Shown here one piece after another: positions 1 through 9,682 of a stretch of DNA of 64,000 nucleotides. The stretch is taken from positions 142,512,982-142,576,981 of the forward strand of contig NW_026947484.1 in NCBI RefSeq assembly GCF_034190915.1, read 5' to 3'. Every line of letters begins with the position of its first letter. The first letter of the stretch is position 1. Both the position numbers and the translations under genes were made by a program. The notes beneath the pieces are model-generated. The model saw only the letters and a list, made by a program, of their open reading frames with translations, did no database searches and had not been told where the DNA came from. Source of the DNA: Cavia porcellus. Taxonomy: Eukaryota > Chordata > Mammalia > Rodentia > Caviidae.

Positions 1-730
1 AAGTCCTATCAGGAGAAATCTGTTTGTATAATTCCCTAGATCCCATAAAGGCAAATTTCCTGACACCCCAACCCCAGACTCCACTCCTTGCCCTCTCTGA
101 CCTCCCCTGTGTTAACTCTGGGCATGTTATAACTTCAAGCTTTTTAAAACTCTCACAGTTTCACAGGTGGTAGGTGGTAGGATGCCCTGAAGAGGCTCAT
201 GAAGGTAAATCCCTTGATGGTGCTCTTCTGTCTGGGCCCAGTGGGATGACTGGGAACCTTAGCTAGCAGCTAACTAGTATTACACTCAGGGCTTCATTCA
301 AAAACAATTGTGAAGTACATGATTTGACTGCATTATATACCAAGAGCAATGTTTTCACACAGAACTAAAACAGTGCCTCACCCAAATGAGTCCTAAGCAG
401 CTCACAGACCCTTACTTAGGGTCCATTGTCTTTCCCTGGAAGCAAAGGCCCAGGACTTTCACATTCCAAATAAAGAACCTCATGTGTCAGTCAGGTCATC
501 CAATTGTAAAATAAACTACTAATTGAGAGTCCTCAGGTTGGGGAGAATGTGAACTTCGTGAGCAAAGGACACTGGGTTGGCAGAAAACAGAACATTCTTT
601 GGGGATCTGGGAGGAGATGGATGGCTTTCTTCCTGTTGTGAGATGACCCTGACAACTGACCCTGACATAAGCTTTTGGTGAAAACCACCTTTACCACTTT
701 ATCTACCCTAGGCTAACTTCTGACTCCTAA
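1..730. other. Non-coding flank, nothing recognised
   Basis: No exon, RNA gene or clear repeat was recognised here. Open frames are short and show no family signature. The stretch precedes an old SINE composite and the first provirus and is best treated as intergenic sequence. Confidence 0.5.
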
Positions 731-734
731 ACTC

Positions 735-905
735 TCAGCAGTGGTACACACCTCTAACAACCCTGGACTCTGGGAGGCTGAGGCAAGAAACTGGCTAATA
801 CCGACACTCAGAAATTTAGCGAGTTTTTCAGTCTTCAAATTAAAAAGGCCTGAGAATACAGTTTAGTGTGAAGGCCTTGGGTTCAATCCTGGAATGGGGG
901 TGGGG
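735..905 (+). repeat. Old composite SINE (B1-like left part, ID-like right part)
   Basis: The left half contains the 7SL-derived phrase 'ctgggaggctgaggcaag' typical of B1/Alu-type SINEs. The right half ends in a tRNA-like B-box phrase 'gggttcaatcctgg'. This order matches the composite B1-ID SINEs known from squirrel, dormouse and beaver lineages. The copy is strongly mutated and no target duplication is obvious, so it is old. The family name is inferred by eye. Confidence 0.6.
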
Positions 906-1324
906 AGAGGTGTCAAAGTCAGGACGCATTGAATAAAGCTTAAAAAGCAAATAAAAGATGAGTCAAGCATTGAAAAGAATAAAACAAAAGCTGTCCTTTG
1001 AGAAGAACTCTCAAAATCCCAGGAGATACTGGATCATTGGGAAATCCGAGTCAGTTGTTCCTGGATCTTTAACCTCTTGGCCTGGTCTGCAAAGGAAGGC
1101 AGCAAAGATGACTGAAGTAAGGCACTAGTGGGGCTGGTTCTAGGTATTTCAGAGCAGAAAAACTCCAGTGACCTGGCTTGAGGAGAGTGAGGCACAGGCG
1201 TGGATGTTGGGGTCCTGGAGAAAAAGTGGCCTGGGGCCCCAACCTTACAGGCAGGGGGGCCCAGGTCTCATCACCCCAAGCCCTGGGCTCTTGCACCTCT
1301 GGAAGCCACAGCCTCAGCCTGGAG
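906..1324. other. Unassigned, fairly GC-rich flank of ERV-1
   Basis: No recognised gene. The GC-rich character continues on the far side of the provirus from 6,537, so this and the 6.54-7.13 kb segment were one continuous stretch before ERV-1 inserted. Open frames of about 100 codons exist on both strands, as expected for GC-rich non-coding DNA. Confidence 0.4.
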
Positions 1325-1329
1325 CCCTG
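1325..1329. repeat. ERV-1 target-site duplication, left copy (CCCTG)
   Basis: The five bases CCCTG directly precede the 5' LTR and recur directly after the 3' LTR at 6,532-6,536. A perfect 5-bp direct repeat at the two outer edges of matching LTRs marks integrase-mediated insertion and fixes the provirus boundaries. Confidence 0.85.
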
Positions 1330-1695
1330 TGAAAGCGTTTTGGCCCAGACAGGACACTGTAGCCAGGAAAGCCTCAACCTGAAAGCAAGAAGCTGCTATC
1401 TCCCCTGCCCTTGGGAATTTACCTGTAATGCCATCTTCCCACCCCTAGGAATTTACCTATGGCTTGAAACCTAGGACCAATGGGCTACCTGTGCATCCCC
1501 AATGCCCGCCTTAGGTTCCACCCCAAACCGTGGCTGCTTACATACCCCCCACGCCACGTGCCCGCTGGAGAGATCACCGGACTCCAGCAGTGGGGGTGCT
1601 GGCCATCTCTCTCCGTGTCCTCAGAATAAAGGCTGTTTTTTGTTTTATACTCATCTTTTGGAAATATTTTTCATCTTTTGGAAATAATCCTATCA
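1330..1695 (+). repeat. ERV-1 5' LTR (366 bp)
   Basis: It begins TGAAAG and ends TATCA, and matches 6,200-6,531 along its whole length. It carries a polyadenylation signal AATAAA at 1,625-1,630 and, near its end, a short tandem repeat of 'tcatcttttggaaata'. It is about 34 bp longer than the 3' LTR because of a second copy of the phrase 'ggaatttacct' around 1,415-1,460. Confidence 0.85.
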
Positions 1696-1697
1696 TT

Positions 1698-1715
1698 TGG
1701 TGCCGTGACTCAGAT
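1698..1715 (+). other. ERV-1 primer-binding site (tRNA-His type)
   Basis: TGGTGCCGTGACTCAGAT lies two bases after the LTR end. It is complementary to the 3' end of tRNA-His apart from one visible mismatch near its 3' side. In retroviruses this site primes minus-strand DNA synthesis. Confidence 0.8.
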
Positions 1716-2291
1716 TGGCAGGCGATTGACTCCTGGGACACACCCTGTTGAGTCACCAGCTGATTCACAAGCCAGATAACATCCTGGATTAATTCCATGC
1801 TTTTTCCTCTCCTGAGATGTCCTTGTTGCCAGCTGCCTACACTCACCATTGGCTAGACTGTTTTCAGGTGAGCACTCTCTGGAGACCTTTTAGCACTGGG
1901 CAGCCCCAGTCAAGTGTTCCCCCCATTCGAGTGGGTCTGTGCATTTTCACATCCTTAGGACAGCCTAGGGCAGGGCTCTTTCTGGGCATACCTGTGTCCA
2001 TACTCTAAAATCTCTCATGTTCTTTGGGTTCGGATAGCCCAAAGCAGAGATTTTTGGACCACCCAAACTGAAAGGCCCTCACTTCCCTTAAAGCCTTGCG
2101 CTTTCATGGGCAAACTGTTACTGACCCCACATGGGCTCCACTCATAAATCTCTCAGTGACGACTGGAATATACGAGTGTTTGGAACCTTAGCCACCATGT
2201 GGTGCCACAAACAAATGACGGCTTGTTCTGGACCATGGCTTATTTCTTGCTTGAATCAGTCATGGAAAATGAATTTTCTAACTCCCAATAG

Positions 2292-2768
2292 ATGCCTTTA
2301 CAATGCCTAATTTCCAATTTACATACTCTACAAATTAAAAGTACCATAAAAACTAAACAATTAACTTTTTACTGCCAGGAGGTCTTAACAACCTACCCGC
2401 TTATCGGCAATCGTTGGCCCAGGGAAGGAACATTTGACCCCTGCATTCTCAGGAATTTGTGTGATTTCTGTCAGGCCAGTAACAAGTTATTAGAACTCCC
2501 TTATATTCAGGCCTTTCTTATTCTGAGAACACGTCCACCTCTCAATATGTCTTGTGCTCCCGCTCAGAGACTTTTAGCTAACTGTACTGTGCTGCAAACT
2601 TTTCCATCCTGCCCTCCGCTGTTTTCCCAGCTGCCGCCTCCCTACCCTCAAGATCGTTCCTTGCCATTCTCTCCCACTGTGGGATTGTCTTCCCTTCCAT
2701 CTCCTAGGACCCATAACTCTCACAGCAGCTCTAATCCCTCTGTGTTGCAGTTATCTCCCGCTGTGTGA
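2292..2768 (+). pseudogene. gag: ERV-1 gag, matrix-like region
   Basis: A 158-codon open frame. Residues about 35-85 have the look of a gammaretroviral matrix domain: the WPREGTFD phrase, then LCDFCQ, then LPYIQAFLILRTRP. The rest is Pro/Ser-rich, as in the segment between matrix and capsid. The normal start of gag is not identified and the frame stops before capsid. A structural polyprotein fragment, not expected to function. Confidence 0.65.
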
Positions 2769-2808
2769 TCCTCTTCCCCTCCGTCTCCCGGGACCCATAA
2801 CTCTCCCA

Positions 2809-3383
2809 GTGGCTCTAATCCCTCTGTTAGCACTTCCTCACAGTCTCCGACTTCTTCTTCTCCTGAGAATTCTCTATCTCCTACAGCATTCTCACCACCT
2901 GCCCACCATACTAGGTCTCGGTCGCTATGTCCTTCCAGCAGGCCACATGATTGTTCCAGCTTGTGCCGGGAACGGTCGCCATGTTACAACCCTCCACCAC
3001 GTGGCCGGGTGCTGCCATGTTTGCACCGGCCTCACTGTCAACGGGCACTCCCTTGTGGCTCCTCTTGTGAACTGCAACAGCCGCCCTGTTGCAGTGCACA
3101 TGATGCTTCATTGTGCTGCCGACAGCAATCCTCTCGCTGCAAGGCACAGAGTGAAACGCCATCTGCCTGTGTTTCCCAGGGTGACCGGCAGCAGCTCTGT
3201 AGCCACTCTGCAGACAATTGCTCACACACGCCTACTGGACGGATGGCTGCCCAATGGCCCTCTGCTCTGGAATCTTCTCCTCAGGCTCTGCTACCACTTC
3301 GGGAGCAAGCTGGCCCTGAGGGACTTGTTAACATCATGTGCCTTTTTCCCTTTCTGATCTATCTCAGATTACCCATAAATTAG
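2809..3383 (+). pseudogene. gag: ERV-1 gag linker, Cys/Pro-rich, several overlapping open frames
   Basis: Two plus-strand frames (182 and 140 codons) and two minus-strand frames overlap here without a stop. The frame at 2,961-3,383 is unusually rich in cysteine, then runs from about 3,295 into a capsid-like start (PLREQAGPEGLVNI). The openness on both strands probably reflects the high GC content rather than several genes. The Cys-rich part has no family I can name. Confidence 0.45.
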
Positions 3384-3715
3384 GTAGCTTCTCTGTTGAC
3401 CCACAGAATTATATCAGGCAATTTAAATTTATTACTAATTGTTATGATTTACATTTTAAGGATGTTTATGGGATTCTAAATACCCCTCTCAGCTTATAAG
3501 AACAGAATCAGCTGTGACAAGCAGCTTGAGAAGAAGCTGATCACATACATAAGGTAAACACCACTGATAATGACCCTGGGCCTATAGCTGTGCCAGAGCA
3601 GGACAAGCATACTAACTATAACAAACTTTTAAAACAGGTTCAGGAGGCTAATAAAAACCCAGCTGTGTTCCTAAATTGGCTTTCTAATCCTCGCGCCCCT
3701 TGAGCAGTTCCAGCT
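3295..3715 (+). pseudogene. gag: ERV-1 gag capsid remnant
   Basis: Translation in shifting frames gives phrases characteristic of a gammaretrovirus-like capsid: the entry phrase LREQAGPEGLV, a segment with NYIRQFK-like wording, then VPEQDKHTNYNKLLKQVQEA and NPAVFLNWLS. Frameshifts and stops separate the pieces, so no intact capsid is encoded. Confidence 0.6.
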
Positions 3716-6199
3716 TCATGTGCTGCATTGGGTCACCTCCCAGCCCCTCCCCCATGCGCCATCTCAGCTCCTCCCTCCCCCGTGTGCCATCATTGGCCAC
3801 CACCTTACACATTTCCGGGGCAGTCCCAGCCCACCCCTGCGCACTACATCCCAACACTCGTGCCACCCCCACCCTGGATGTGCTCTGCCAGCACACTGCA
3901 AAACAGCAGCTCAGCGGCTCCGATCAGGCATGCTTTTTTTTACAATTCAGCTCTGCTCAAAAGATGCTATTTTTTATTATAATTCTCAAACCATTTAATC
4001 AAGATTATTGGCCACCTGATAATTTTACCAGCCTTGTTTATCATTCAAGGCCTTCACTAATCTCCTGTTTTTATGACTAAAATTAAAAGATATTTATCAA
4101 TTCCTTTTGCTGTAGACCACCACTACTGTTTTATGTTGAGCTTATTGCCTGTGGCTTATTGCCTACATTATACTCTATTGTCACCAATCTCCTGTTTAGG
4201 TTTAAAAACAAATAAATGTGTTCAGAATTTAAAAATATTAGATCAATTTTGGTTAAAGTATTCATAAGATTGGTAAACCTTTACTGCTAAATGTTTCCAT
4301 TAAAATGAGATTATACTCCAAAAGAGAGAGGGAAGGCTAAAGCCTTTTTGGGCAGACTAAAGCCTTTTTTTCAAGTATGTAATTTCAGTAAAACAATGGC
4401 CTGCCACATGGCACCCTGAAAAAAGTGGTATGCCACCCAGATAAAGCCTACTCTCTAATCTAAAATGCCAATATTAAATTCCTGCATACTTACTTAATTC
4501 TACTATAGTCCAAATCCCAAACAAAAAGGCAAAACTTGAAACTTCAAACCTTAGAGAGATCTTAATATGGTTTTTCATATTTTTAACACTTTTGACACTT
4601 GGAGTTCTGAGGCAGGTAAACCTACACAAGGTGGAGCTGCCTGCCCCCCCCACCATGGACCATGCTCAAATGCAGCAGAAGACATTGGGCAACAAAATGC
4701 CCCATCCTGGCATACTCTGAGACCTTACTCCAGGGCTGCTGGACTGCTCTAGCCACCAGAGAGTGGGTAAGCCATCCTAACTTCTAGCTCTCACAGGAAA
4801 TGTTGACACTGCCAGATTTGTCACTGACAAAAATTGCTGCTGAAGACTGAGGGAGTTCAGGGCAACAACAGCCCCTTTAAGGTGTCTGTCTCAGAGTCCA
4901 AGTCAACTAAAGTCTCAGGTAAGACAATTCTCTATATTTGGGGACATAGAGGCCATATATACAGAGTTCTTCCTGAGTTTTCAGGCTGCTATAATAAGTC
5001 CTCAATCTCCGTGACACGGTATTGATGGTCAACCTATGCCATTTATAAACAGGGCCTATTTTGTGCAGGTCCCAGTCATAAATCTTAAAATGCTTTCACT
5101 CCTTTGTGTTTATGCAGGCTCACTTAGACACACTGAGGCCTCAACAGCTTCCACCTGTTATCACTAGTAAACCTCTCCTCAGTGATATAAGACCACCTCC
5201 TTCCTTTCTTATTCACCAATTTGTCAGACAACCCTGGTCAAGACTGACAGATACATGTTGTCTTCTCATTTTGTTTATACTTTTTCAGGATACATAATAG
5301 CCTTTCCCACAACCAGGTAAACTGTTGATACAACCAGGTTACAGTGACCCATTCCTAAATCAAAGTTGCTAGACTGCCATCCTGGTTTCACATCACTCAG
5401 GCTAAGAGGTGCCCTTCCAGCCCTAAATCTGATCATTCTGAGTGGTCATCTCATCTTCTGTCGCCCACCCATCTCTGGTTCATGAAGGCCTAGCAGCCAC
5501 AGTTAACAGGCTAAGTCATGTTTTGTTATTCACTTTGGTTCCTAATTTCTTACATTCTATTAATGATCATTTTTACAGCAGAACTCTTGATAGTCTTTCC
5601 TAAAGACTCCCACATCATGTGTAAGACAATCTTCATAATGTTCTATATGATAACAGTTGCAGTTCTTTCTACCCTCAGCTGTCTGGTTAAGTGTGACATC
5701 CCTGAACGCCTAACCCCTTACCTTCCCTATACTGGTACAGCCACTGCCTTCCCTGCTCCTCCTATTTTTTCCAGGTCAACTCCTGGACCGGAGACAGGCT
5801 TTACCCACCTACCTTCTTAACTTTTATGCTTTCAGATGGGGAGGTAATCACCACTCATAACATCATTTCCCCTAACCTCACACTTAATTTTTAGAATTCT
5901 GCCTTACCATGGAACATGTCTAAATCAAAGGCACCTTTCCCTCTACCTCACCTGGGTCCTAAAATATGACAGTGCCATGTCTCCTCATAACATCTTGTCT
6001 CTTTGTTTTTCCAGTCTAACGTACATGCATTCACCAGTGAAGTTATCCTGGCTAAAACACCTGGCACCAGTTCTACCTGAGCATCAACTTTCATCCCATT
6101 GATTCCCCTAGGCTCCAGTACAGTGCCCTCTGCCAGCAGGAAGTAGTTAAGGAGAGAAATCTTCACCCCTTTTCATAATAATAATCATAAGATGGGATA
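3716..6199 (+). pseudogene. ERV-1 interior, decayed (possible protease remnant near 4.95 kb)
   Basis: No long frame aligns with a known retroviral domain. Around 4,950-5,030 a frame reads VLPEFSG and SSISVTRY, which recalls the part of a retroviral protease after its catalytic motif, but the catalytic motif itself is not visible. A frame at 5,518-5,820 starts with a hydrophobic stretch that could be an envelope leader or chance. The usual purine tract before the 3' LTR is weak. Confidence 0.35.
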
Positions 6200-6531
6200 T
6201 GAAAGGGTTTTGGCCCAGACAGGACACTTTAGCCAGGAAAGCCTCAACTGGAAGCAGGAAACCCCTATCTCCCCTGCCCCTAGGAATTTACCTGTGGTGC
6301 GAAACCTAGGACCAATGGGCTACTGTGCATCCCCAATGCCTGCCTTAGGTTGCACCCCAAACCACAGCTACTTACATACTCCCATGTTACATGTCCGCCG
6401 GAGAGATCACCGGACTCCAGCGGTGGGGGGTCTGGCCATCTCTCTCCATGTTCTCAGAATAAAGGCTGCTTTTTGTTTTATTCTTCTCATCTTTTGGAAA
6501 TATTTTTCATCTTTTGGAAATAATCCTATCA
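6200..6531 (+). repeat. ERV-1 3' LTR (332 bp)
   Basis: It starts TGAAAG and ends TATCA like the 5' LTR, with AATAAA at 6,458-6,463 and the same tandem 'tcatcttttggaaata' pair. It is followed by the CCCTG target duplication at 6,532-6,536. Scattered substitutions and the length difference show the two LTRs have diverged since insertion. Confidence 0.85.
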
Positions 6532-7133
6532 CCCTGTACAGTGGGGTGCTGCACTCCGGACTGAAACTCTGCAGGAGGGGCTGGGTCCTGAAGCTGTTGC
6601 CTGGGGCCTTCACCCTGTTTGGCCGCAGCCGCAGCACATCAAAAGCTGCAGTCTCCTTGCCCCCTGCCTCTCTGCTTCCCGGGACTCCCCACCCCATAAA
6701 GTTTAGAACGCAGCCTCCTGTGTTGGACACTGAGGGTAGACGACGCAGAGCAGACCTTGCAGAAGATGCCTCAGTGCCTCAGGGTGGTTTCTGCAGTGTA
6801 GCAGTCATTAAGTTCCGGAACCCGTGAAAGATGCCCGCTTAGAAACTGGGTGGAAACAAGAGTCCAAAAGTTTTGGTTCCCATCCCACCCCACCCACTGC
6901 CCCTCTGCTGACTCAACCAGAAAGTGAATGGTGTCTTCAATCCTGTTACCCAAAGTAAGCTGAAGACTTCCCTAGGGTAAAGGTCATCAGGTTCACCTAA
7001 CAAACAGTCAAAGGGCCCCACCTTTCTGGGTCAAAACAAAGTTTTGCTCTTTTCTCCTCTGGAAAGTGAGAGCTTTCTTCAGCCCTTGTGGGGCATGGTT
7101 CAGGGACAAACAGCTTCTCAATTCTGTGGTTAG
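6532..7133. other. GC-rich flank between ERV-1 and the orphan LTR
   Basis: It begins with the right CCCTG target duplication. Open frames exist across 6.55-6.83 kb, but they include the 3' LTR and match no family I know. No splice or promoter signal is convincing. Confidence 0.4.
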
Positions 7134-7612
7134 TGTTGTACACTAGAAAAAAAAAGCTTCATTGTATTTGTATTATACCAGAATACCTGTAATGTGGCCA
7201 TACTGTATATATGTTTCCCTTCCCCCCTCTCCCCTCTCCCTTCCCCCTTTCTGCCTTCTCCCTTCTCCCTCTGGGTGACCTAATTGATATGTTAATCAAT
7301 GCTCTCCTCTGTAAAGAATTGTAAATTCCTGCGAGACTTCTCTGTCCTCCCCTAAGGGAAACAAAGGTGTTCCTCATTCCTTAGCAGATCAAGCATATTC
7401 TCATTTCCTGATCCATGCCCATGACCTTTACTTTGTAAATGTGATAGGTTCTAGAGGGGTGGCAAGTATAGAGGGGGGAGATAAACAGCTTTTGCAATCT
7501 CCAACTGCACTGTGTTGCTGGGCCCAGGGTAAAATAAGTCAGTGCTGCTTTTTAAAATACGTTTTTGCCTCATTTTTTAAACTCGAGTTTGGGGGCTCCT
7601 TTGTGGATTACA
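7134..7612 (+). repeat. Orphan LTR, diverged relative of the ERV-2 LTR
   Basis: It starts TGTTGTACACTAGAAAA and ends GGATTACA. The ERV-2 LTR starts TGTTATACTCTAAGAAAA and ends GTTATTACA, and both share 'gacctaattgatatgtta' and 'caatgctctc' in the same order. At 479 bp it lacks roughly 600 bp relative to ERV-2. A primer-binding site follows, so it is a 5' LTR. No matching 3' LTR was found in the window. Confidence 0.65.
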
Positions 7613-7617
7613 AGATT

Positions 7618-7635
7618 TGGGGGCTCATCCTGGAT
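7618..7635 (+). other. Primer-binding site of the orphan LTR (tRNA-Pro type)
   Basis: TGGGGGCTCATCCTGGAT sits five bases after the LTR end and is close to the complement of the tRNA-Pro 3' end (two visible differences). It supports reading 7,134-7,612 as the 5' LTR of a mostly deleted provirus. The 237 bases that follow, up to ERV-2, are probably its leader. Confidence 0.65.
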
Positions 7636-7872
7636 TAATGGGGGACTCTCTGCAAATTGTTTTTTCACCCATCCACCAGCTAAACACCTGGTGTTTGGGT
7701 TTTTTGCCTGTTTATAAACTGAGTGCACACATTTTTAACTGCAGATAAAATGAGACAACAGCACAAGCCACCAGGTGCAAGATTTCCCTAAGGCCCTCTC
7801 CAACACAGTCAAAGCATTGGTTCACATTCACCTCGCATGAGAAGACCCCGCTTTAAAACCCCACACAGACGG

Positions 7873-8958
7873 TGTTATACTCTAAGAAAATAGCTTTGTT
7901 ATTTGTGTATTATAGCAAACCTGTAACGCAGCTTACTGAATGTGTTTTTTTCCTTTTTCCCTCTGAGTGACCTAATTGATATGTTAAGCAATGCTCTCTG
8001 TAAATAGAATTGCAAAAATCTCACCTAATTGATGTGTTACCCAGAGTTGCCCTCTACAAACAACAGAAGTGGTGCTAAAACGAGCTAACAAGGGTTGTTA
8101 ATTACTGTTAGGCACCTCTAATCTCTGCTAAAGAGCTAAAGAAAACCAGGACAGCCCTCTAATTTACACTTGTTTGAAATAACTTGCTTGTGTGCAGGGA
8201 GATTTGCTTATTAGCATAACCCTTTACCTGACCTTCATCCCCCTCCCCAGAAAGAAAGAAAAACATAACATCTATTTTCCTGTTCTGTAGCACGCCTTAC
8301 TGCCTCCCTCTCCCCTTACCTATCTATCTAGGCTAGGCCATAATGATTTTGGGTTTCTGGTGACCTCTTCCCGACCTGGTGGTGGTCTGTCATAAAATGA
8401 GCCTGCTCTGTTTTTAAGAACTGCTTGGCTTTTAAGAAATTACAGAAACATGTTATGGCTCAAACCCCAATCAATGCTCTCCTTTTGTTCTGTATGCATC
8501 AAAAGGGTTAGATATCAGGTCTTTGTAAAACTTAAGTTTCAGCTTCTGGTAACTCTCGACCCCTTCACACCTACTAGTAAAAATGAGCTGTCCCAGGATA
8601 ATTAACTCTCCACTTTCTTCTCCAAATATTGTTGCAGATGTGCTATTCCAAGATAATGTTAATCTGCAGGATGGGAGTAACTTGAAAAACACCAGAAACT
8701 TCTGAGGTTGTCAGAGCTAAGTGGAAAGCAATACAGTTTCCAGATGTGGGTCAACAAGTTTAATGGCCTTGCAGGTTTCTTTTGTTCTCCCCCTTTTCTC
8801 CTTACTTTTAAAAACCCCTTTTCCCGGTCTTGGGGTGTGCAGCCTTTGGGTCGATCCGGGACAGACTGTGCCATCAGGACTGGCCTAAATAAAGCCTTTG
8901 CTACCCAAATTTAATTTCTTGCTTCCTTGGATTTTATTCTGGGGTCTGAGTTATTACA
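7873..8958 (+). repeat. ERV-2 5' LTR (1,086 bp)
   Basis: It runs from TGTTATAC to ATTACA and matches 16,691-17,777 almost base for base. A TATA-like stretch (tttaaaaa, 8,807-8,814) precedes the polyadenylation signal AATAAA at 8,888-8,893 by about 75 bp, giving a plausible U3-R-U5 order. Differences from the 3' LTR are a few per hundred bases by eye. Confidence 0.9.
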
Positions 8959-8960
8959 TT

Positions 8961-8978
8961 TGGGGGCTTGTCCAGGAT
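8961..8978 (+). other. ERV-2 primer-binding site (tRNA-Pro type)
   Basis: TGGGGGCTTGTCCAGGAT lies two bases after the LTR end and complements the 3' end of tRNA-Pro apart from two mismatches. tRNA-Pro is the primer of murine leukaemia virus-type gammaretroviruses, in line with the coding content. Confidence 0.85.
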
Positions 8979-9221
8979 CAGGGAGCAAGACCCCAGACTC
9001 ATTCCTGAATATTTGGAAGTAAGTACTCTGGAGGGTTTGTTTGGGCCACGGTCAGTTTGTACTCTTTGTGGGGACACCCTCAAGTTGCGGTGCAAGTGCC
9101 TCCTGAGTTTTGGGACAAACTCCCTCCACTTGGAACTCTGACCTGGGTAGAGAACTGCTCCGTTGGTTAAATTTGCTAAATCCTTCCAGAGACCCAGAAT
9201 TGGTTAATTTTTGAGCAAAGG

Positions 9222-9251
9222 CTTTTTTTTTTTTTTTTTTTTTTTTTTTTT
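9222..9251. repeat. Homopolymer T tract in the ERV-2 leader
   Basis: An uninterrupted run of about 30 T lies in the untranslated leader between primer site and gag. Such tracts are unstable, and the true length may differ between individuals or assemblies. Confidence 0.9.
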
Positions 9252-9268
9252 CTGCAGCGTGTCTTGTC

Positions 9269-9490
9269 TTGTCTTATACATCTGTCTTTATGTGGTCTGA
9301 TTGTTCCCCTTTTGGTCATCCAACTCTAACAGAGCCTTCTCTCCTAGCAACTCCTTCCTGGAACTCAGAGCAGGTGAAGGTGATTCTGTCCATTTGTCTA
9401 GCCTCTGTAGTTTTTATCCTTTTCCTTTTAACCCTAACTTTGCCTTTTAAGTTTTTTAGCAGGGAAAACCAGTCAGCAACACCACTGACC
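9269..9490 (+). other. Open leader in frame with ERV-2 gag, with a hydrophobic segment
   Basis: The 74 codons before the gag ATG are open and in frame with it but contain no ATG. They include a strongly hydrophobic stretch (ILSICLASVVFILFLL). Gammaretroviruses can make a glycosylated long Gag from an upstream non-ATG codon, using such a stretch as a membrane anchor. The resemblance is only positional and compositional. Confidence 0.35.
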
Positions 9491-9682
9491 ATGGGTCAGA
9501 ACAAGTCTGTTATGGGTCAGAATGAGTCTGTTCCCACCACTCCCCTTAGCCTTGTGCTTAACCATTTCAAAGGTTTCCAGAGGCGGGCTGGGAGATATGG
9601 GGAAAAGGTTCATAAAGCTAGACTAACAACCTTTGTCACACAGAAGTGGCCCTTGGGTACCCAAGGAGTCAAGGTCTTTTGA
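9491..9682 (+). pseudogene. gag: ERV-2 gag, matrix N-terminus, stopped early
   Basis: The frame begins MGQNKSV, the Met-Gly start that carries the myristoyl group in gammaretroviral Gag. The first seven codons are repeated in tandem as MGQNESV. A matrix-like run follows (LSLVLNHFKGFQ), and the frame ends at TGA 9,680-9,682 after 63 codons. Recognisable downstream gag shows that this stop is a lesion. Matrix normally targets Gag to the inner plasma membrane. Confidence 0.75.

Larger units (their letters stand above)
1330..6531 (+). mobile_element. ERV-1: class I endogenous retrovirus, tRNA-His primer type, defective
   Basis: Two matching LTRs (1,330-1,695 and 6,200-6,531) and perfect 5-bp CCCTG duplications bound a 5.2-kb plus-strand provirus. 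The primer-binding site just inside the 5' LTR matches the 3' end of tRNA-His, the primer used by the ERV-H group of gamma-like elements. Internal sequence contains a gag matrix-like frame, a capsid-like segment and a possible protease remnant. I could not recognise reverse transcriptase, integrase or a proper envelope, so most of pol and env appear deleted or too decayed to read. The interior is far shorter than a normal provirus of 8-9 kb. Confidence 0.85.

Noticed and set aside
7588..7635. Apparent tandem primer-binding sites (two 'tttgggggctc' phrases)
   Set aside because: The first aligns with the U5 end of the related ERV-2 LTR, which ends 'ctggggtctgagttattaca', so only the second is a primer site.
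8471..8692. Antisense 73-codon frame conserved in both ERV-2 LTRs (also 17,289-17,510)
   Set aside because: The LTRs are near-identical copies of one sequence, so conservation of the frame is expected without selection; the translation matches no family.
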